This document shows positions 1 to 10,676 of a stretch of 64,000 bases of DNA, one piece after another. Below the pieces are notes generated by a model. That model saw only the letters and a program-made list of their open reading frames with translations, had not been told where the DNA came from and did no database searches. How positions within the stretch are numbered: position 1 is the first letter of the stretch; every line of letters starts with the position of its first letter. The position numbers and the translations under genes are program-made. The stretch comes from JALORV01 sp963769745 (GTDB lineage Bacteria; Pseudomonadota; Gammaproteobacteria; Burkholderiales; Burkholderiaceae_F), in contig CAVYNB010000017.1 in NCBI GenBank assembly GCA_963769745.1, positions 62,001 through 126,000 of the forward strand. The letters run 5' to 3'.

Positions 1-1
1 C

Positions 2-1162
2 GCGACCAGCCCGATGATGGGCATCTACCTCTCGCACCTGCGCAACCAGAAGGCCGATCCGGTCACCGGTCGCGTGCCTGACGAGAATTTCGCCCGCGAG
101 GTGATGCAGCTCTTCTCGATCGGACTCACCGAGATCAATCTCGACGGCACGCCCAAGCTCGTCAACGGCCAGCCGGTCGAGACCTACACCAATGCCGACA
201 TCACCGGTCTTGCGCGCGTATTCACCGGCTGGAGCTGGGCTGCGCAGGACACATCGAACGCGAGCTTCAACGGCGGCGGCACCGCCTATGCCGACCGCAT
301 CCTGCGGCCGATGCAGCCGTACCCGCAGTTCCACGAAACCGGAACCAAGACCTTCCTCAATGTGACGATTCCGGCGAACACGTCGGCGCAGGCGAGCCTG
401 ACGATCGCGCTCGACACGCTCTTCAATCATCCGAACCTGTGCCCGTTCATCGGCAAGCAGCTGATCCAGCGACTGGTGACGAGCAATCCGACGCCTGCCT
501 ACGTCGGCCGGGTGGCGGCCGCCTGTGCTGACAATGGTGCCGGCATGCGCGGCGACATGAAGGCCATCGTGCGTGCGATCCTGCTCGACAGCGAAGCACG
601 CAGCAGTGCCGGCCTTGCCGACCCGCAGTTCGGCAAGCTGCGCGAACCCGTGCTGCGGCTGTCGCATTGGGCGCGCTGCTTCGGCGCGACCTCGGCCTCC
701 GGCGCCTGGCAGATCCGCAACCTCGACAGTCCGGCCACGTCGTTGGGACAGCAACCCTTGCGCGCGCCGTCGGTCTTCAACTTCTACCGGCCCGGTTACG
801 TGCCGGCCAACACGGCGATTGCTTCCGCCGGCCTGGTTGCACCGGAGTTCCAGATCACCGGCGAAACCTCGGTCGCCGGCTACACCAACTTCATGCAGGC
901 CGCGATCTCGAGCGGCGTCGGCGTCAGCCGCGAAGTGCGCGCTGCCTACACCGGCGAACTTGCGGTGGCCGACAACGCCGATGCGCTGATCGACCGCGTC
1001 AACCGCTGCCTGATGGCCGGCACGATGGGCACGCAGCAGCGACAGGAGATCCGCGATGCGGTCAACGCGATTGCCGTGACGGCACCCAACGGGCGCGCCA
1101 ACCGCGTCTACACCGCGGTGCTGCTGACGATGGCCTCGCCCGAATACCTGGTCCAGAAGTGA
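2..1162 (+). CDS. DUF1800 family protein, 5' end cut by window
   Basis: The reading frame is open from the first bases, so the N-terminus lies outside the window and about 386 residues remain. The segment DENFAREVMQLFSIGL is the hallmark of DUF1800 proteins, followed by a helical domain with FNHPNLCPFIGKQLIQRLV and a C-terminal MASPEYLVQK. The family's biochemical role is not established. It is almost always encoded next to a DUF1501 gene, as here, with only 14 bases between them, which suggests one operon. Residues near position 1 continue the family's conserved start of the core domain. Family call is secure; function is unknown. Confidence 0.9.
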   Translation, partial: ATSPMMGIYLSHLRNQKADPVTGRVPDENFAREVMQLFSIGLTEINLDGTPKLVNGQPVETYTNADITGLARVFTGWSWAAQDTSNASFNGGGTAYADRILRPMQPYPQFHETGTKTFLNVTIPANTSAQASLTIALDTLFNHPNLCPFIGKQLIQRLVTSNPTPAYVGRVAAACADNGAGMRGDMKAIVRAILLDSEARSSAGLADPQFGKLREPVLRLSHWARCFGATSASGAWQIRNLDSPATSLGQQPLRAPSVFNFYRPGYVPANTAIASAGLVAPEFQITGETSVAGYTNFMQAAISSGVGVSREVRAAYTGELAVADNADALIDRVNRCLMAGTMGTQQRQEIRDAVNAIAVTAPNGRANRVYTAVLLTMASPEYLVQK

Positions 1163-1176
1163 TCGAGGAGCTGACC

Positions 1177-2553
<1,377 letters not shown>

Positions 2554-2570
2554 GCGCAGCGTCGGGCCGT

Positions 2571-2647
2571 CCCAAGCAAGCTCGCGCCGCCGCGCGCCGC
2601 GCGGAGGCTCCCACTGAGTCCCGCTCCCGCCGCCGCGCGCGGCGGCG
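2571..2647. repeat. REP-like palindromic intergenic sequence
   Basis: Between the DUF1501 gene and the next gene lie two GC-only inverted structures. Positions 2571-2614 read on the minus strand as GTGGGAGCCTCC... and end ...GCGAGCTTGCTTG, reminiscent of the GTGGGAGC/GAGCTTGC ends of bacterial REP sequences. Positions 2628-2647 form a perfect 20-bp palindrome with arms CGCCGCCGCG / CGCGGCGGCG. I saw no second full copy in the window, so the REP assignment is by resemblance only. Confidence 0.4.
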
Positions 2648-2682
2648 CTATGCTGCGCTCCCCTGCCCGACGGAGCCGCCTT

Positions 2683-3096
2683 ATGAGCACGCCTGCGCCG
2701 CTGAACACGCCCAACGAATCGCTGGTGACGACGACGCACATCGTCTACGCGCTGCACACCCTCGGCCTGGTGATCGGCGCGTTCGGAGCCGGATCGGTGA
2801 TCGGCATGTTTCTCTTCGGCTGGCCGTCGATCATCGCGGTGATCATCAACTACGTGAAGCGCAGCGAGGTGCGCGGCACCTGGCTCGAGTCGCACTTCTC
2901 GTGGCAGATCCGCACCTTCTGGTGGGCGCTGCTGTGGGCCGTGATCGTCGGCATTGTCGGGACCGTGTTCGCCGTCGTTCTGATCGGATTCGCGATCTGG
3001 ATCATCGGCTTCTTCGCGCTCGGCATCTGGGCGATCTATCGCATCGCGCGCGGCTGGCTGCGGCTCAAGGACCGCCAGCCGATGCCGACGCCCTGA
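2683..3096 (+). CDS. Small multi-spanning membrane protein (DUF4870-like)
   Basis: A 137-residue protein with a short polar N-terminus and about three hydrophobic segments (around residues 18-50, 77-105 and 106-122). Loop motifs VIINYVKRSEVRGTWLESHFSWQIRTFWW resemble the AYIKR..W..SH..W.IRTFWW motifs of DUF4870/Tic20-like proteins. A clear paralogue lies at 50154-50582 in this same window. ATG 2683 is preferred over an upstream ATG at 2650 because it begins just before the conserved part. Its TGA stop abuts the stop of the convergent peptidase gene in the palindrome TGATCA. Function unknown. Confidence 0.8.
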   Translation: MSTPAPLNTPNESLVTTTHIVYALHTLGLVIGAFGAGSVIGMFLFGWPSIIAVIINYVKRSEVRGTWLESHFSWQIRTFWWALLWAVIVGIVGTVFAVVLIGFAIWIIGFFALGIWAIYRIARGWLRLKDRQPMPTP

Positions 3097-5109
3097 TCAC
3101 CAGATCGAGATCTGATCGTCCGGCGGCCGCATCATCGCCGCGTTCGCCGGACAGTTGAACGCGGCCGCGAACGCCGGAAAGTTGGCGAGCGGCCCCAGCA
3201 CGCGATAGCGGTGCGGCGAATGCTGGCCGGTGCGCAGCTGGTCGAGCAGCGCCTCGGTCCGGTACTGCCCGCGCCAGATCGTCGCGTAGGAGATGAAGAA
3301 CCGCTGGTTCTGCGTCAGTCCGTCGATCGGGCCGATCGGCTGACGGGCGAGCGCGATCTGCAGGCCGTCGAAGGCGATCTTCACGCCGGCGAGGTCGGAA
3401 ATGTTCTCACCCAGCGTCTGCAAGCCGTTGATGGACTGCCCCGGCACCGGCGTGTAGCCGGAATACTGCTGTGCCAGCCGCGCGGCGCGCGCCTTGTAGG
3501 CCGCGGCATCGTCGGGCGACCACCAGTCAGTGAGATTGCCGACGCTGTCGAACTGGCGTCCGCGATCGTCGAAGTGGTGCGTGATCTCGTGCCCGATGAC
3601 GGCACCGATGCCGCCGTAGTTCACAGCCGCATCCGCCTTCGGATAGAAGAATGGCGGTTGCAGGATCGCGGCCGGAAAGATGATCTCGTTCAGGCCGCCG
3701 GCGAAGGCGTTCACGAGGTGCGGCGAGGCGAACCAACGTGTGCGATCGACTGGCTTGCCCAGGTCCGAGATCCGGTCGTTGAAGGCCCAGGCACGCGCCC
3801 GCAGCCAGTTGCCGGCAAAGTCGTCGCGTTCGATCACCAGGCCGTCGTAAGTCTTCCACTTGTCCGGGTAGCCGATCTTCAGCGCCATCGCGTCGAGTTT
3901 CTTCAGCGCGCTCTGTTTGGTTGTCGCGCCCATCCAGTCGAGCTTTTCGATCCGCGCCCGCAGCGCCGTCTTGATGTCGGTGATCATCTGCACCGCGCGT
4001 TCCTTGGCTTCCGGCGTGAACGCGCGCGCGACATAAAGCTGGCCGAGTCCTTCCGCCAGCGGCTCCGACCCGAACTGACCGGTCATCGCGAGGATGACCT
4101 GATCCGGACGCGGGAAGTTCTTCTCCCGGCCCTGGATAACCTTGCCGCGATAGTCGAAGCGCGCGTCGACGAACTCGGCCGTGAGCATCGGTGCCATTTC
4201 GTCGAGCACGCGTTCGCGCAGGTACGCGCGCCAGGTCGCCAGCGGCGCTTCGGCCGCGGCGCGCGCCACCGCGGCGACGAACTTCGGCGCGGCGACGTTG
4301 AACTCGCCCGGCTTCGCCACGCCCAATGCCGCGAAGTAGGCCGCCCAGTCGAGGCCCGGCGCGCGCTGCATGATCGTCTCGAGCGTGTTCAGCTGGTAGA
4401 GCGCGTTCGGGTCGCGTCGTGCGACCCGCGTCAGCGACGCCTCGGCGAGCGAGGTCTGCAGCTCGAAGCTCGCCGCGGCGGCCGCGGGCGCATCGACGAT
4501 CTGAGCGAGCTGTCCAAGACGCAGGCGGTAGCTCTCGTACGCCTTGCGCAGTTCGAGCGTGCGCTCGTCGTCGCGAAAGTAGTCGTCGCGATCAGGCAGG
4601 CCGAGGCCGCCCTGGTCGAGCTGGACGAGGTAGCGCCTTCGGTCTTTGGCGTCGGGCATCACCGCGACCCGCAGGGGCGCGTCGATGTAGTGACGCGACA
4701 ACTGGGCCAGCAACGCCGGCAGCTGCTTGCGGTCGCTGAGCGCATCGATCTGTCGCAGCAGCGGCTGCAGCGATTCGAGCCGGCGCTTCTCGATGGCCTC
4801 CACGTCCATGCCGCTGACATAGAACCTGAACGCGAGCAGCTTGCCCGGCGTGTCGAGCTGGGAAGGATTGCGCGCGGCATCGATCAATGCCTGTTCGACG
4901 ATGTCCCGGCTTTCGTCGCGCAAGGTGTCGAAGCTGCCGATGCGTGCGCGGTCGGGCGGGATCGGGGTCGCCTTTCTCCACTGCCCGTTGACGTACTCGT
5001 CGAAATCCGTACAGGCCTCGGCCGGCGCACCGAGTCGCTTGAGGTCCAGCGTCGTGGCGGCCGCAACAGCGGGCACGAAGACAGCAACAATTATCAGTAA
5101 GCGCAGCAT
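3097..5109 (-). CDS. Secreted M13-family zinc metallopeptidase (PepO/neprilysin type)
   Basis: A 670-residue protein, the usual length for bacterial M13 peptidases. A cleavable signal peptide (MLRLLIIVAVFVPAVAAA) precedes the family's N-terminal motif DEYVNGQWRKATPIP. The zinc site is intact: VIGHEITHHFDDRGRQFD near residues 500-515 supplies two His ligands and the catalytic Glu, and GENISDLAG near residue 567 supplies the third ligand. Members cleave short peptides in the periplasm or extracellularly. It is transcribed alone, convergent with the small membrane protein gene and divergent from the ferredoxin oxidoreductase gene. Confidence 0.93.
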   Translation of the reverse strand: MLRLLIIVAVFVPAVAAATTLDLKRLGAPAEACTDFDEYVNGQWRKATPIPPDRARIGSFDTLRDESRDIVEQALIDAARNPSQLDTPGKLLAFRFYVSGMDVEAIEKRRLESLQPLLRQIDALSDRKQLPALLAQLSRHYIDAPLRVAVMPDAKDRRRYLVQLDQGGLGLPDRDDYFRDDERTLELRKAYESYRLRLGQLAQIVDAPAAAAASFELQTSLAEASLTRVARRDPNALYQLNTLETIMQRAPGLDWAAYFAALGVAKPGEFNVAAPKFVAAVARAAAEAPLATWRAYLRERVLDEMAPMLTAEFVDARFDYRGKVIQGREKNFPRPDQVILAMTGQFGSEPLAEGLGQLYVARAFTPEAKERAVQMITDIKTALRARIEKLDWMGATTKQSALKKLDAMALKIGYPDKWKTYDGLVIERDDFAGNWLRARAWAFNDRISDLGKPVDRTRWFASPHLVNAFAGGLNEIIFPAAILQPPFFYPKADAAVNYGGIGAVIGHEITHHFDDRGRQFDSVGNLTDWWSPDDAAAYKARAARLAQQYSGYTPVPGQSINGLQTLGENISDLAGVKIAFDGLQIALARQPIGPIDGLTQNQRFFISYATIWRGQYRTEALLDQLRTGQHSPHRYRVLGPLANFPAFAAAFNCPANAAMMRPPDDQISIW

Positions 5110-5190
5110 GGACTATCCGGTCCAAAGTCGGCCGGCAGCATACCTCGCGCGTCGAGCCCTGCTGGGTGTAACCCCACTCGCGTCGCACGA

Positions 5191-5219
5191 TTGAGCGGGC
5201 GCTGCGTCGGTGCTACGCT
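5191..5219 (+). promoter_or_regulatory. Sigma70-type promoter for the ferredoxin oxidoreductase gene
   Basis: TTGAGC (5191-5196) is separated by exactly 17 bases from TACGCT (5214-5219), giving a predicted start near 5226 and an untranslated leader of about 125 bases before the ATG at 5353. Only four of six bases match consensus in each box, so the call is moderate. Confidence 0.45.
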
Positions 5220-5232
5220 CGCCGCCACTTTC

Positions 5233-5253
5233 AGTTCCGCTCATCGCGGAACT
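5233..5253 (+). other. Leader hairpin upstream of the ferredoxin oxidoreductase gene
   Basis: AGTTCCGC (5233-5240) pairs perfectly with GCGGAACT (5246-5253) around a 5-base loop, placing an 8-bp stem near the 5' end of the predicted transcript. It lacks a following U-tract and so is not an intrinsic terminator. It could protect the transcript end or be an operator. Confidence 0.4.
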
Positions 5254-5352
5254 TCGCCGAGCGCGCTCACAAGGCACGCTCCGGCTGCACGGCACAGGGG
5301 CACCCACCCGACTGCCGCGCTCCCAAGAACACGATTTTTGGCAGGAGTCCTG

Positions 5353-8300
5353 ATGAACGCGCCCCTTTCCGAAGCCGTCCGCCGCGCGCTGGCGGAGGTC
5401 ACCCTCGACGACAAGTGGACCCTCGACCGCGGCCGCGCCTACATGAGCGGCACGCAGGCACTGATCCGACTGGCGATGCTGCAACGGCAGCGCGACCTGC
5501 TCGCCGGGCTGAACACCGCCGGATTCATCAGCGGCTACCGCGGTTCGCCGCTCGGCGGCGTCGACCAGACCGCGTGGAAAGCGAAAAAGCATCTCGAACG
5601 GCATCACGTGAAGTTCCAGCCGGGGCTGAACGAGGACCTCGCCGCCACCAGTGTCTGGGGCACGCAGCAGGTCAACATGTTCGAGGGCGCGAAGTACGAC
5701 GGGGTATTTGCCATGTGGTACGGCAAGGGCCCCGGTGTGGATCGATGCGGGGATGTGTTCAAGCACGCCAATGCAGCAGGCACCAGCCGGCACGGCGGCG
5801 TGCTGGCGCTGGCTGGCGATGACCACGGAGCCAAGTCGTCGACCCTTCCGCACCAGTCCGACCACATCTTCAAGGCCTGCATGATGCCGGTGCTGTTTCC
5901 GGCCTCCGTGCAGGAGTACCTCGACATGGGCCTGCACGGCTTCGCGATGAGCCGCTATGCCGGCGTCTGGGTCGGCATGAAAACGGTCACGGAAGTGGTG
6001 GAGGCGTCCGCCTCGGTGATCGTCGATCCGGAACGCGTCGAGATCCAGTTGCCGGCCGACTTCGCGATGCCACCGGGCGGCCTCAACGTCCGCTGGCCGG
6101 ACGGTGCGCTCGAGATGGAAGCGCGCCTGCTCGACTACAAGCTGTATGCGGCGCTGGCGTATTGCCGCGCGAACAAGCTCAACCACACGGTGATCGATTC
6201 ACCGCACGCGCGCTTCGGCATCGTCGCCAGCGGCAAGGCCTACCTGGACACGCGCCAGGCGCTGGCGGACCTGGGTCTCGACGAACAGACCTGCAAGGAC
6301 ATCGGCATACGGCTCTTCAAGTGCGGCATGGTGTGGCCGCTCGAGGCGACCGCGATCCGGGCGTTTGCCGAAGGGCTGGAGGAAATCCTCGTGGTCGAGG
6401 AGAAGCGCCAGTTCGTCGAGTACCAGCTGAAGGAGGAACTGTTCTCGTGGATCGGCACCGGCAAGCGCATACCGCGCGTGATCGGCAAGTTCGACGAGAA
6501 GGATGGCGGCGAATGGGCCGTGCCGCAGGGCAACTGGATCCTGCCGGCGCACTATGAGTTCTCGCCGGCGATCGTCTCGAAGGCGATCGTCGCGCGTATC
6601 GGCAAGCTCGAACTGCCGGCCGAGATCCGCGCACGCATGCAGGCGCGGCTGGCGATCATCGAGGCGAAGGAAAAGGCGCTGGCCAGGCCGCGCGTCGTCA
6701 CCGAGCGCAAGCCGTGGTTCTGCTCGGGCTGCCCGCACAACACATCGACCAACCTGCCGGAAGGCTCGCGTGCAGTGGCCGGCATCGGCTGCCACTACAT
6801 GGTCGTCTGGATGGATCGCAACACGTCCACCTACACGCAGATGGGCGGCGAAGGCGTGCCATGGATCGGCCAGGCGCCATTTACGAACGAAAAGCACATC
6901 TTTGCCAACCTCGGTGACGGCACCTACTTCCACTCGGGCTCGCTCGCGGTGCGCGCGGCCGTTGCGGCCAAGGTGTCGGTCACCTACAAGATCCTTTTCA
7001 ACGACGCGGTCGCGATGACGGGCGGCCAGCCCACGGACGGTCAGATCACCGCGCCGCAGATCACGCAGCAGATGCATGCGGAAGGCGTGACGAAGATCGT
7101 CATCGTCACCGACGAACCGGCCAAGTACGACGCCACCAGCGAACTCGACCACAGCGCTGTCAACGCGCACGGCGCCACCGGCGATGCATGGAAGCTCGCG
7201 CCCGGCGTCACGGTGCATCACCGCGACGAGCTCGACCGCATCCAGCGCGAACTGCGCGAGTATCCCGGCGTGTCGGTGCTGATCTACGACCAGACCTGCG
7301 CCTCGGAAAAGCGCCGACGCCGCAAGAAGAACACGCCGGAGAAGACGGCGTTTCCGGACCCGGCGCGCCGCGTCGTGATCAACGACCTGGTCTGCGAAGG
7401 CTGCGGCGACTGCAGCGTCAAGTCCAATTGCCTCTCGGTCGAGCCGCTGGAGACCGAGTTCGGCCGCAAGCGCGCAATCAATCAGTCGAGCTGCAACAAG
7501 GATTATTCCTGCCTGAACGGCTTCTGCCCGAGCTTTGTCACGGTGGAAGGCGGCAAGCTGAAAAAGGGCAAGTCCTCGGTCACGGGCGCGTTGCCGGAGC
7601 TGCCGGAGCCCCTGCTGCCGTCGTTGCGGTCGCGCGGCGCCTACGGCATCGTGGTGACCGGCGTCGGTGGAACCGGCGTCGTGACCATCGGCCAGCTGCT
7701 CGGCATGGCGGCGCATCTCGAGGGACGCGGCGTGTCGGTGCTGGACATGGCCGGACTCGCGCAAAAGGGCGGCGCGGTGTTCTCGCACGTGCAGATCACG
7801 CCGACGCCAGAAGATCTCTTCGCAACGCGCATCGCCATGGGCGAGGCCGACGTCCTGATCGGCTGCGACCTGATCGTCACCACCAGCAACGAGGCGCTGT
7901 CGAAGATCCAGCTCGGCAAGACCCGGGCCGTCGTGAACACGGCGGAATCGCCGACCGCGGACTTCGTGCGTGACCCCAACTGGCAGTTCGGCGGCGGCAA
8001 CCTCGCGCAACAGGTTCGTGACGCGGTGGGGGCGGAGGCCGACAGCCTGTTCGTCGATGCCAGCGCCATGGCGACGGCACTGATGGGCGATGCGATCTAC
8101 ACCAACCCGTTCATGCTCGGCTTCGCCTGGCAGAAGGGCTGGATTCCGCTGGCCCACGAAACGATGCTGCGCGCGATCGAACTCAATGGCGTGGCCGTGG
8201 AGTCGAATCGCAAGGCATTCGAGTGGGGCCGCACTGCGGCGCATGACGTTGAAGCCGTTCGCCGGATCGCATTTCCCGACGCCGCCAACAACGTGGTCGA

Positions 8301-8991
8301 GCTCAAGCGCTTTGCCTCGACGCTCGAGGACATCGTCGGCCGGCGCGTCGAGTTCCTGACCGGCTACCAGAACGCCTCCTACGCGAAGCGCTATGCCGAT
8401 CTCGTCGAGCGCGTGCGGCGCGTCGAGTCCGACCGGCTGCAGTCGACGCAGCTGACCGAAGCGGTCGCGCGTTACTACTTCAAGCTGCTCGCCTACAAGG
8501 ACGAGTACGAAGTGGCGCGGCTGCATTCCGACCCGGCGTTCCGGGCACGGATCGCGAGCCAGTTCGAAGGCGACTATCGCCTCAACTTCCACCTTGCGCC
8601 GCCGCTGATGGCACGACCGGATCCCGTCACCGGCCGCATCCAGAAGATTCACTTCGGCGCGTGGGTGATGCCGGTGTTTTCTGTCCTGTCCCGACTGAAG
8701 TTCCTGCGTGGCACGGTGCTCGATGTCTTCGGCTACACGGCGGAACGTCGTACGGAACGCGCGCTGATCGCCGACTATGAAGCACTGGTGGAGGAACTGC
8801 TGACGCGAATGGCGTCGGACAACCACTCCGTCGCGGTGCAACTGGCCAGCATTCCGGAGGAGATTCGCGGTTATGGCCACGTCAAGGAACAGACCCTGCT
8901 GACCGCGCGGGAAAAATGGTCACAACTGCTGGCGCGATTCCGCGGTCAGACAACGGCGCAGGTCATACGCATGCCGCAGAAGGCTGCGTAA
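5353..8991 (+). CDS. Indolepyruvate ferredoxin oxidoreductase, fused alpha-beta form
   Basis: A 1212-residue single-chain 2-oxoacid:ferredoxin oxidoreductase, the length typical of the proteobacterial fused type. Members decarboxylate aryl or branched 2-oxoacids (indolepyruvate, phenylpyruvate) to acyl-CoA and reduce ferredoxin. The order is: N-terminal pyrimidine-binding region (FISGYRGSPLGGVDQ), CSGCPHNTS near residue 456, TPP-binding half, an iron-sulfur segment CEGCGDCSVKSNC near residue 681 plus YSCLNGFCPSF, then the gamma-type domain starting GIVVTGVGGTGVVTIGQLL near residue 766, and a C-terminal DUF6537-like tail. ATG 5353 follows GGAG. Transcribed alone from its own promoter, it probably serves amino-acid catabolism. 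Confidence 0.93.
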   Translation: MNAPLSEAVRRALAEVTLDDKWTLDRGRAYMSGTQALIRLAMLQRQRDLLAGLNTAGFISGYRGSPLGGVDQTAWKAKKHLERHHVKFQPGLNEDLAATSVWGTQQVNMFEGAKYDGVFAMWYGKGPGVDRCGDVFKHANAAGTSRHGGVLALAGDDHGAKSSTLPHQSDHIFKACMMPVLFPASVQEYLDMGLHGFAMSRYAGVWVGMKTVTEVVEASASVIVDPERVEIQLPADFAMPPGGLNVRWPDGALEMEARLLDYKLYAALAYCRANKLNHTVIDSPHARFGIVASGKAYLDTRQALADLGLDEQTCKDIGIRLFKCGMVWPLEATAIRAFAEGLEEILVVEEKRQFVEYQLKEELFSWIGTGKRIPRVIGKFDEKDGGEWAVPQGNWILPAHYEFSPAIVSKAIVARIGKLELPAEIRARMQARLAIIEAKEKALARPRVVTERKPWFCSGCPHNTSTNLPEGSRAVAGIGCHYMVVWMDRNTSTYTQMGGEGVPWIGQAPFTNEKHIFANLGDGTYFHSGSLAVRAAVAAKVSVTYKILFNDAVAMTGGQPTDGQITAPQITQQMHAEGVTKIVIVTDEPAKYDATSELDHSAVNAHGATGDAWKLAPGVTVHHRDELDRIQRELREYPGVSVLIYDQTCASEKRRRRKKNTPEKTAFPDPARRVVINDLVCEGCGDCSVKSNCLSVEPLETEFGRKRAINQSSCNKDYSCLNGFCPSFVTVEGGKLKKGKSSVTGALPELPEPLLPSLRSRGAYGIVVTGVGGTGVVTIGQLLGMAAHLEGRGVSVLDMAGLAQKGGAVFSHVQITPTPEDLFATRIAMGEADVLIGCDLIVTTSNEALSKIQLGKTRAVVNTAESPTADFVRDPNWQFGGGNLAQQVRDAVGAEADSLFVDASAMATALMGDAIYTNPFMLGFAWQKGWIPLAHETMLRAIELNGVAVESNRKAFEWGRTAAHDVEAVRRIAFPDAANNVVELKRFASTLEDIVGRRVEFLTGYQNASYAKRYADLVERVRRVESDRLQSTQLTEAVARYYFKLLAYKDEYEVARLHSDPAFRARIASQFEGDYRLNFHLAPPLMARPDPVTGRIQKIHFGAWVMPVFSVLSRLKFLRGTVLDVFGYTAERRTERALIADYEALVEELLTRMASDNHSVAVQLASIPEEIRGYGHVKEQTLLTAREKWSQLLARFRGQTTAQVIRMPQKAA

Positions 8992-9023
8992 GCTCAAAAG
9001 AGGATCAATTCGTTTCGGCACTC

Positions 9024-9040
9024 GGCGTTTTTTGAACGCC
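9024..9040 (+). other. Small hairpin after the ferredoxin oxidoreductase gene
   Basis: GGCGTT (9024-9029) pairs with AACGCC (9035-9040) across a TTTTG loop, 33 bases after the stop codon. There is no trailing T-run, so it would be at best a weak terminator or a 3'-end stabilising structure. Confidence 0.25.
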
Positions 9041-9123
9041 CGACGTATTTGCGTCAAGAACGGACACCATTTAGGTGGTGCCGGTCAGCGAAGACACTTA
9101 ACGTTGCTCGCAGTGGAGGTTTT

Positions 9124-9507
9124 ATGCGAGACAACGAATGCCCGTCGGCCTGTCCGACCAACCAACCGACCGCCCAGTCGGACGCCGATCACTCCGACCC
9201 CGGACGCCAGGCCGAGCGCCTTGCCGCGCTTGCACGAGAAGCACGCCTGCTGGAGTTCGCGCTCGAAGGCGATGGCGATGCCGCGGGTCGGTTGGCCGCT
9301 GACCTCGAATCGGCTATCGAAAACGCGATGGACGCCGAGACGCCGGTCGAACTGATGCAGGCCTGTACCGCGATCGAAGCCGCACTGAGTGAAGTCCTCG
9401 CCAGCGGCATGCGCCTGTCCGCAGAGATGACGGACATGGAAGTCGACGGCGTTCTGGGCACTGCGCGCATGCCGGTGCTGACCGCCGTCCTGTCTGCGGC
9501 GACCTAG
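9124..9507 (+). CDS. Hypothetical acidic helical protein
   Basis: A 127-residue protein I do not recognise. ATG 9124 has a strong GGAGG (9115-9119) five bases upstream, which decides the start over an in-frame upstream alternative at 9049. The N-terminal 25 residues are polar and proline-rich; residues 30-120 are rich in Ala, Glu and Leu and predicted to be helical (repeated ERLAALAREARLLEFALEG-like stretches). No signal peptide or membrane segment is visible. It converges on the DUF3108 gene with 8 bases between stop codons. The ribosome site and codon use support a real gene; homology is not recognised. Confidence 0.6.
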   Translation: MRDNECPSACPTNQPTAQSDADHSDPGRQAERLAALAREARLLEFALEGDGDAAGRLAADLESAIENAMDAETPVELMQACTAIEAALSEVLASGMRLSAEMTDMEVDGVLGTARMPVLTAVLSAAT

Positions 9508-9515
9508 CGTCGCCT

Positions 9516-10613
9516 CTACGGTCTGACCGGCTCCTGCTGGATCGGCGCGGGCGGAGGCTCGGTCCCCGGCAGGTGCGCAAGCACGCTGTCCCACACCTCG
9601 TCATTGGTATCTACAAAACGCAGGCGTACCGGGATCCAGTCGAGATCCGGCGCCATCCATAGTTCCACCGCCCGGTTGGAGTTCGGTCCCTTCGGTCGCA
9701 GGACCTTGAGCGCCTGCAACTCCTTGCCCTGGATCGTGACCGGTTCGAAGCCGTCGACCACGAACGTATAGCTTTCCACCTTGCGGCGCGCGACCTGGAA
9801 GCTGATCAGCGATCCCGGAGTGAAGCGCCATGGATACGTTTGCGCAAGCAACGGCAGGTGAAACTGCAGTGACAGCGGGTCCTGCGTTCCGTCATCGAAC
9901 GGCGACGGTTCGCCCGCGCCGCGTCCGGCGAATCGCACGATGTGGCTGGTCCAGTCGAAGTCGACCGTCAACTCGCGGTTGGCGATTTCGATGCGCTCCA
10001 GGTACTGGGTCGGCGCAATGCCGAACGGCTTGAGCTCACCGGTGGACCGCAGGTCGAGCAACCCCGGGGGATCGACCGTGCGCAGCCAGAGTTCGTAGCG
10101 CGCCTGGTCGATATCGATCGTCCAGTCGACATAGGTCATCACGTCGATGCCGCGCATGCGCGAGTACGTGGTGCGGTAGGCGATCCGCCCTTTGGTCGGC
10201 AGTTCCTTGACGCCGGGTGGCAGCTTTGACGGCTCTGCCGCAGGCTCGGTCACGGGGGGCGGCGGTGCCTCGACCGGCGCAGGTTCAGGAGGCGGTGCGG
10301 GTTCAGGAGGTGGCGCAGGTTGGGGAGGCGCGGGCGCAGGAATAACCGCGGGAGCCACGACACTCGGTGTGCGTGGCGTCGGTGGCGGCTTCGGTCGCGG
10401 TGGCGGCGGCGCTGGTGCTGCCGGCGGCGCCGGCGGCCTGAGCAACGCTATCGACAGCGTGGTCTGTGTCACCTTCTCCGGCGTGTCCAGCGTGAGTTCG
10501 CGCCGCACGCCGGTGATCGCCAGCACATGCATCAGCACGACGATCCCGAGGACGACCGCACCACGCCGCCAGCGGCGTCCTCGCCAGTGGTCCCCTGGTT
10601 CCTGCTTCACCAT
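9516..10613 (-). CDS. DUF3108 protein with TonB-like membrane anchor and Pro-rich linker
   Basis: About 365 residues from the ATG at 10613 (MVKQEPGDHWRGRR). A single N-terminal membrane segment (AVVLGIVVLMHVLAITGV) is followed by a long Pro/Ala/Glu linker with PPPEPAP repeats, as in TonB-type envelope proteins. A C-terminal DUF3108 beta domain follows (YRTTYSRMRGIDVMTYVDWTIDIDQARYEL ... LWMAPDLDWIPVRLRFVD). The family is periplasmic and its function is poorly defined. An upstream GTG at 10688 in the same frame would add 25 residues but lies inside a 13-bp tandem repeat; I prefer 10613 because it starts just before the membrane segment. Neither start has a clear ribosome site. Confidence 0.8.
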   Translation of the reverse strand: MVKQEPGDHWRGRRWRRGAVVLGIVVLMHVLAITGVRRELTLDTPEKVTQTTLSIALLRPPAPPAAPAPPPPRPKPPPTPRTPSVVAPAVIPAPAPPQPAPPPEPAPPPEPAPVEAPPPPVTEPAAEPSKLPPGVKELPTKGRIAYRTTYSRMRGIDVMTYVDWTIDIDQARYELWLRTVDPPGLLDLRSTGELKPFGIAPTQYLERIEIANRELTVDFDWTSHIVRFAGRGAGEPSPFDDGTQDPLSLQFHLPLLAQTYPWRFTPGSLISFQVARRKVESYTFVVDGFEPVTIQGKELQALKVLRPKGPNSNRAVELWMAPDLDWIPVRLRFVDTNDEVWDSVLAHLPGTEPPPAPIQQEPVRP

Positions 10614-10676
10614 CGTGTGCCGTGCCGCGCGCAGCGCGATCGCCTGCCAGTCGTTGCCCGCCCGTCGTCGCTCACT

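Noticed and set aside
6199..8880. An 893-codon open frame on the minus strand
   Set aside because: It is antisense to the strongly supported ferredoxin oxidoreductase gene, with Arg/His-rich low-complexity composition typical of the opposite strand of GC-rich coding DNA.
9499..9515. GGCGAC/GTCGCC inverted repeat between convergent genes
   Set aside because: Six base pairs without T-run and overlapping coding sequence; not a convincing terminator.
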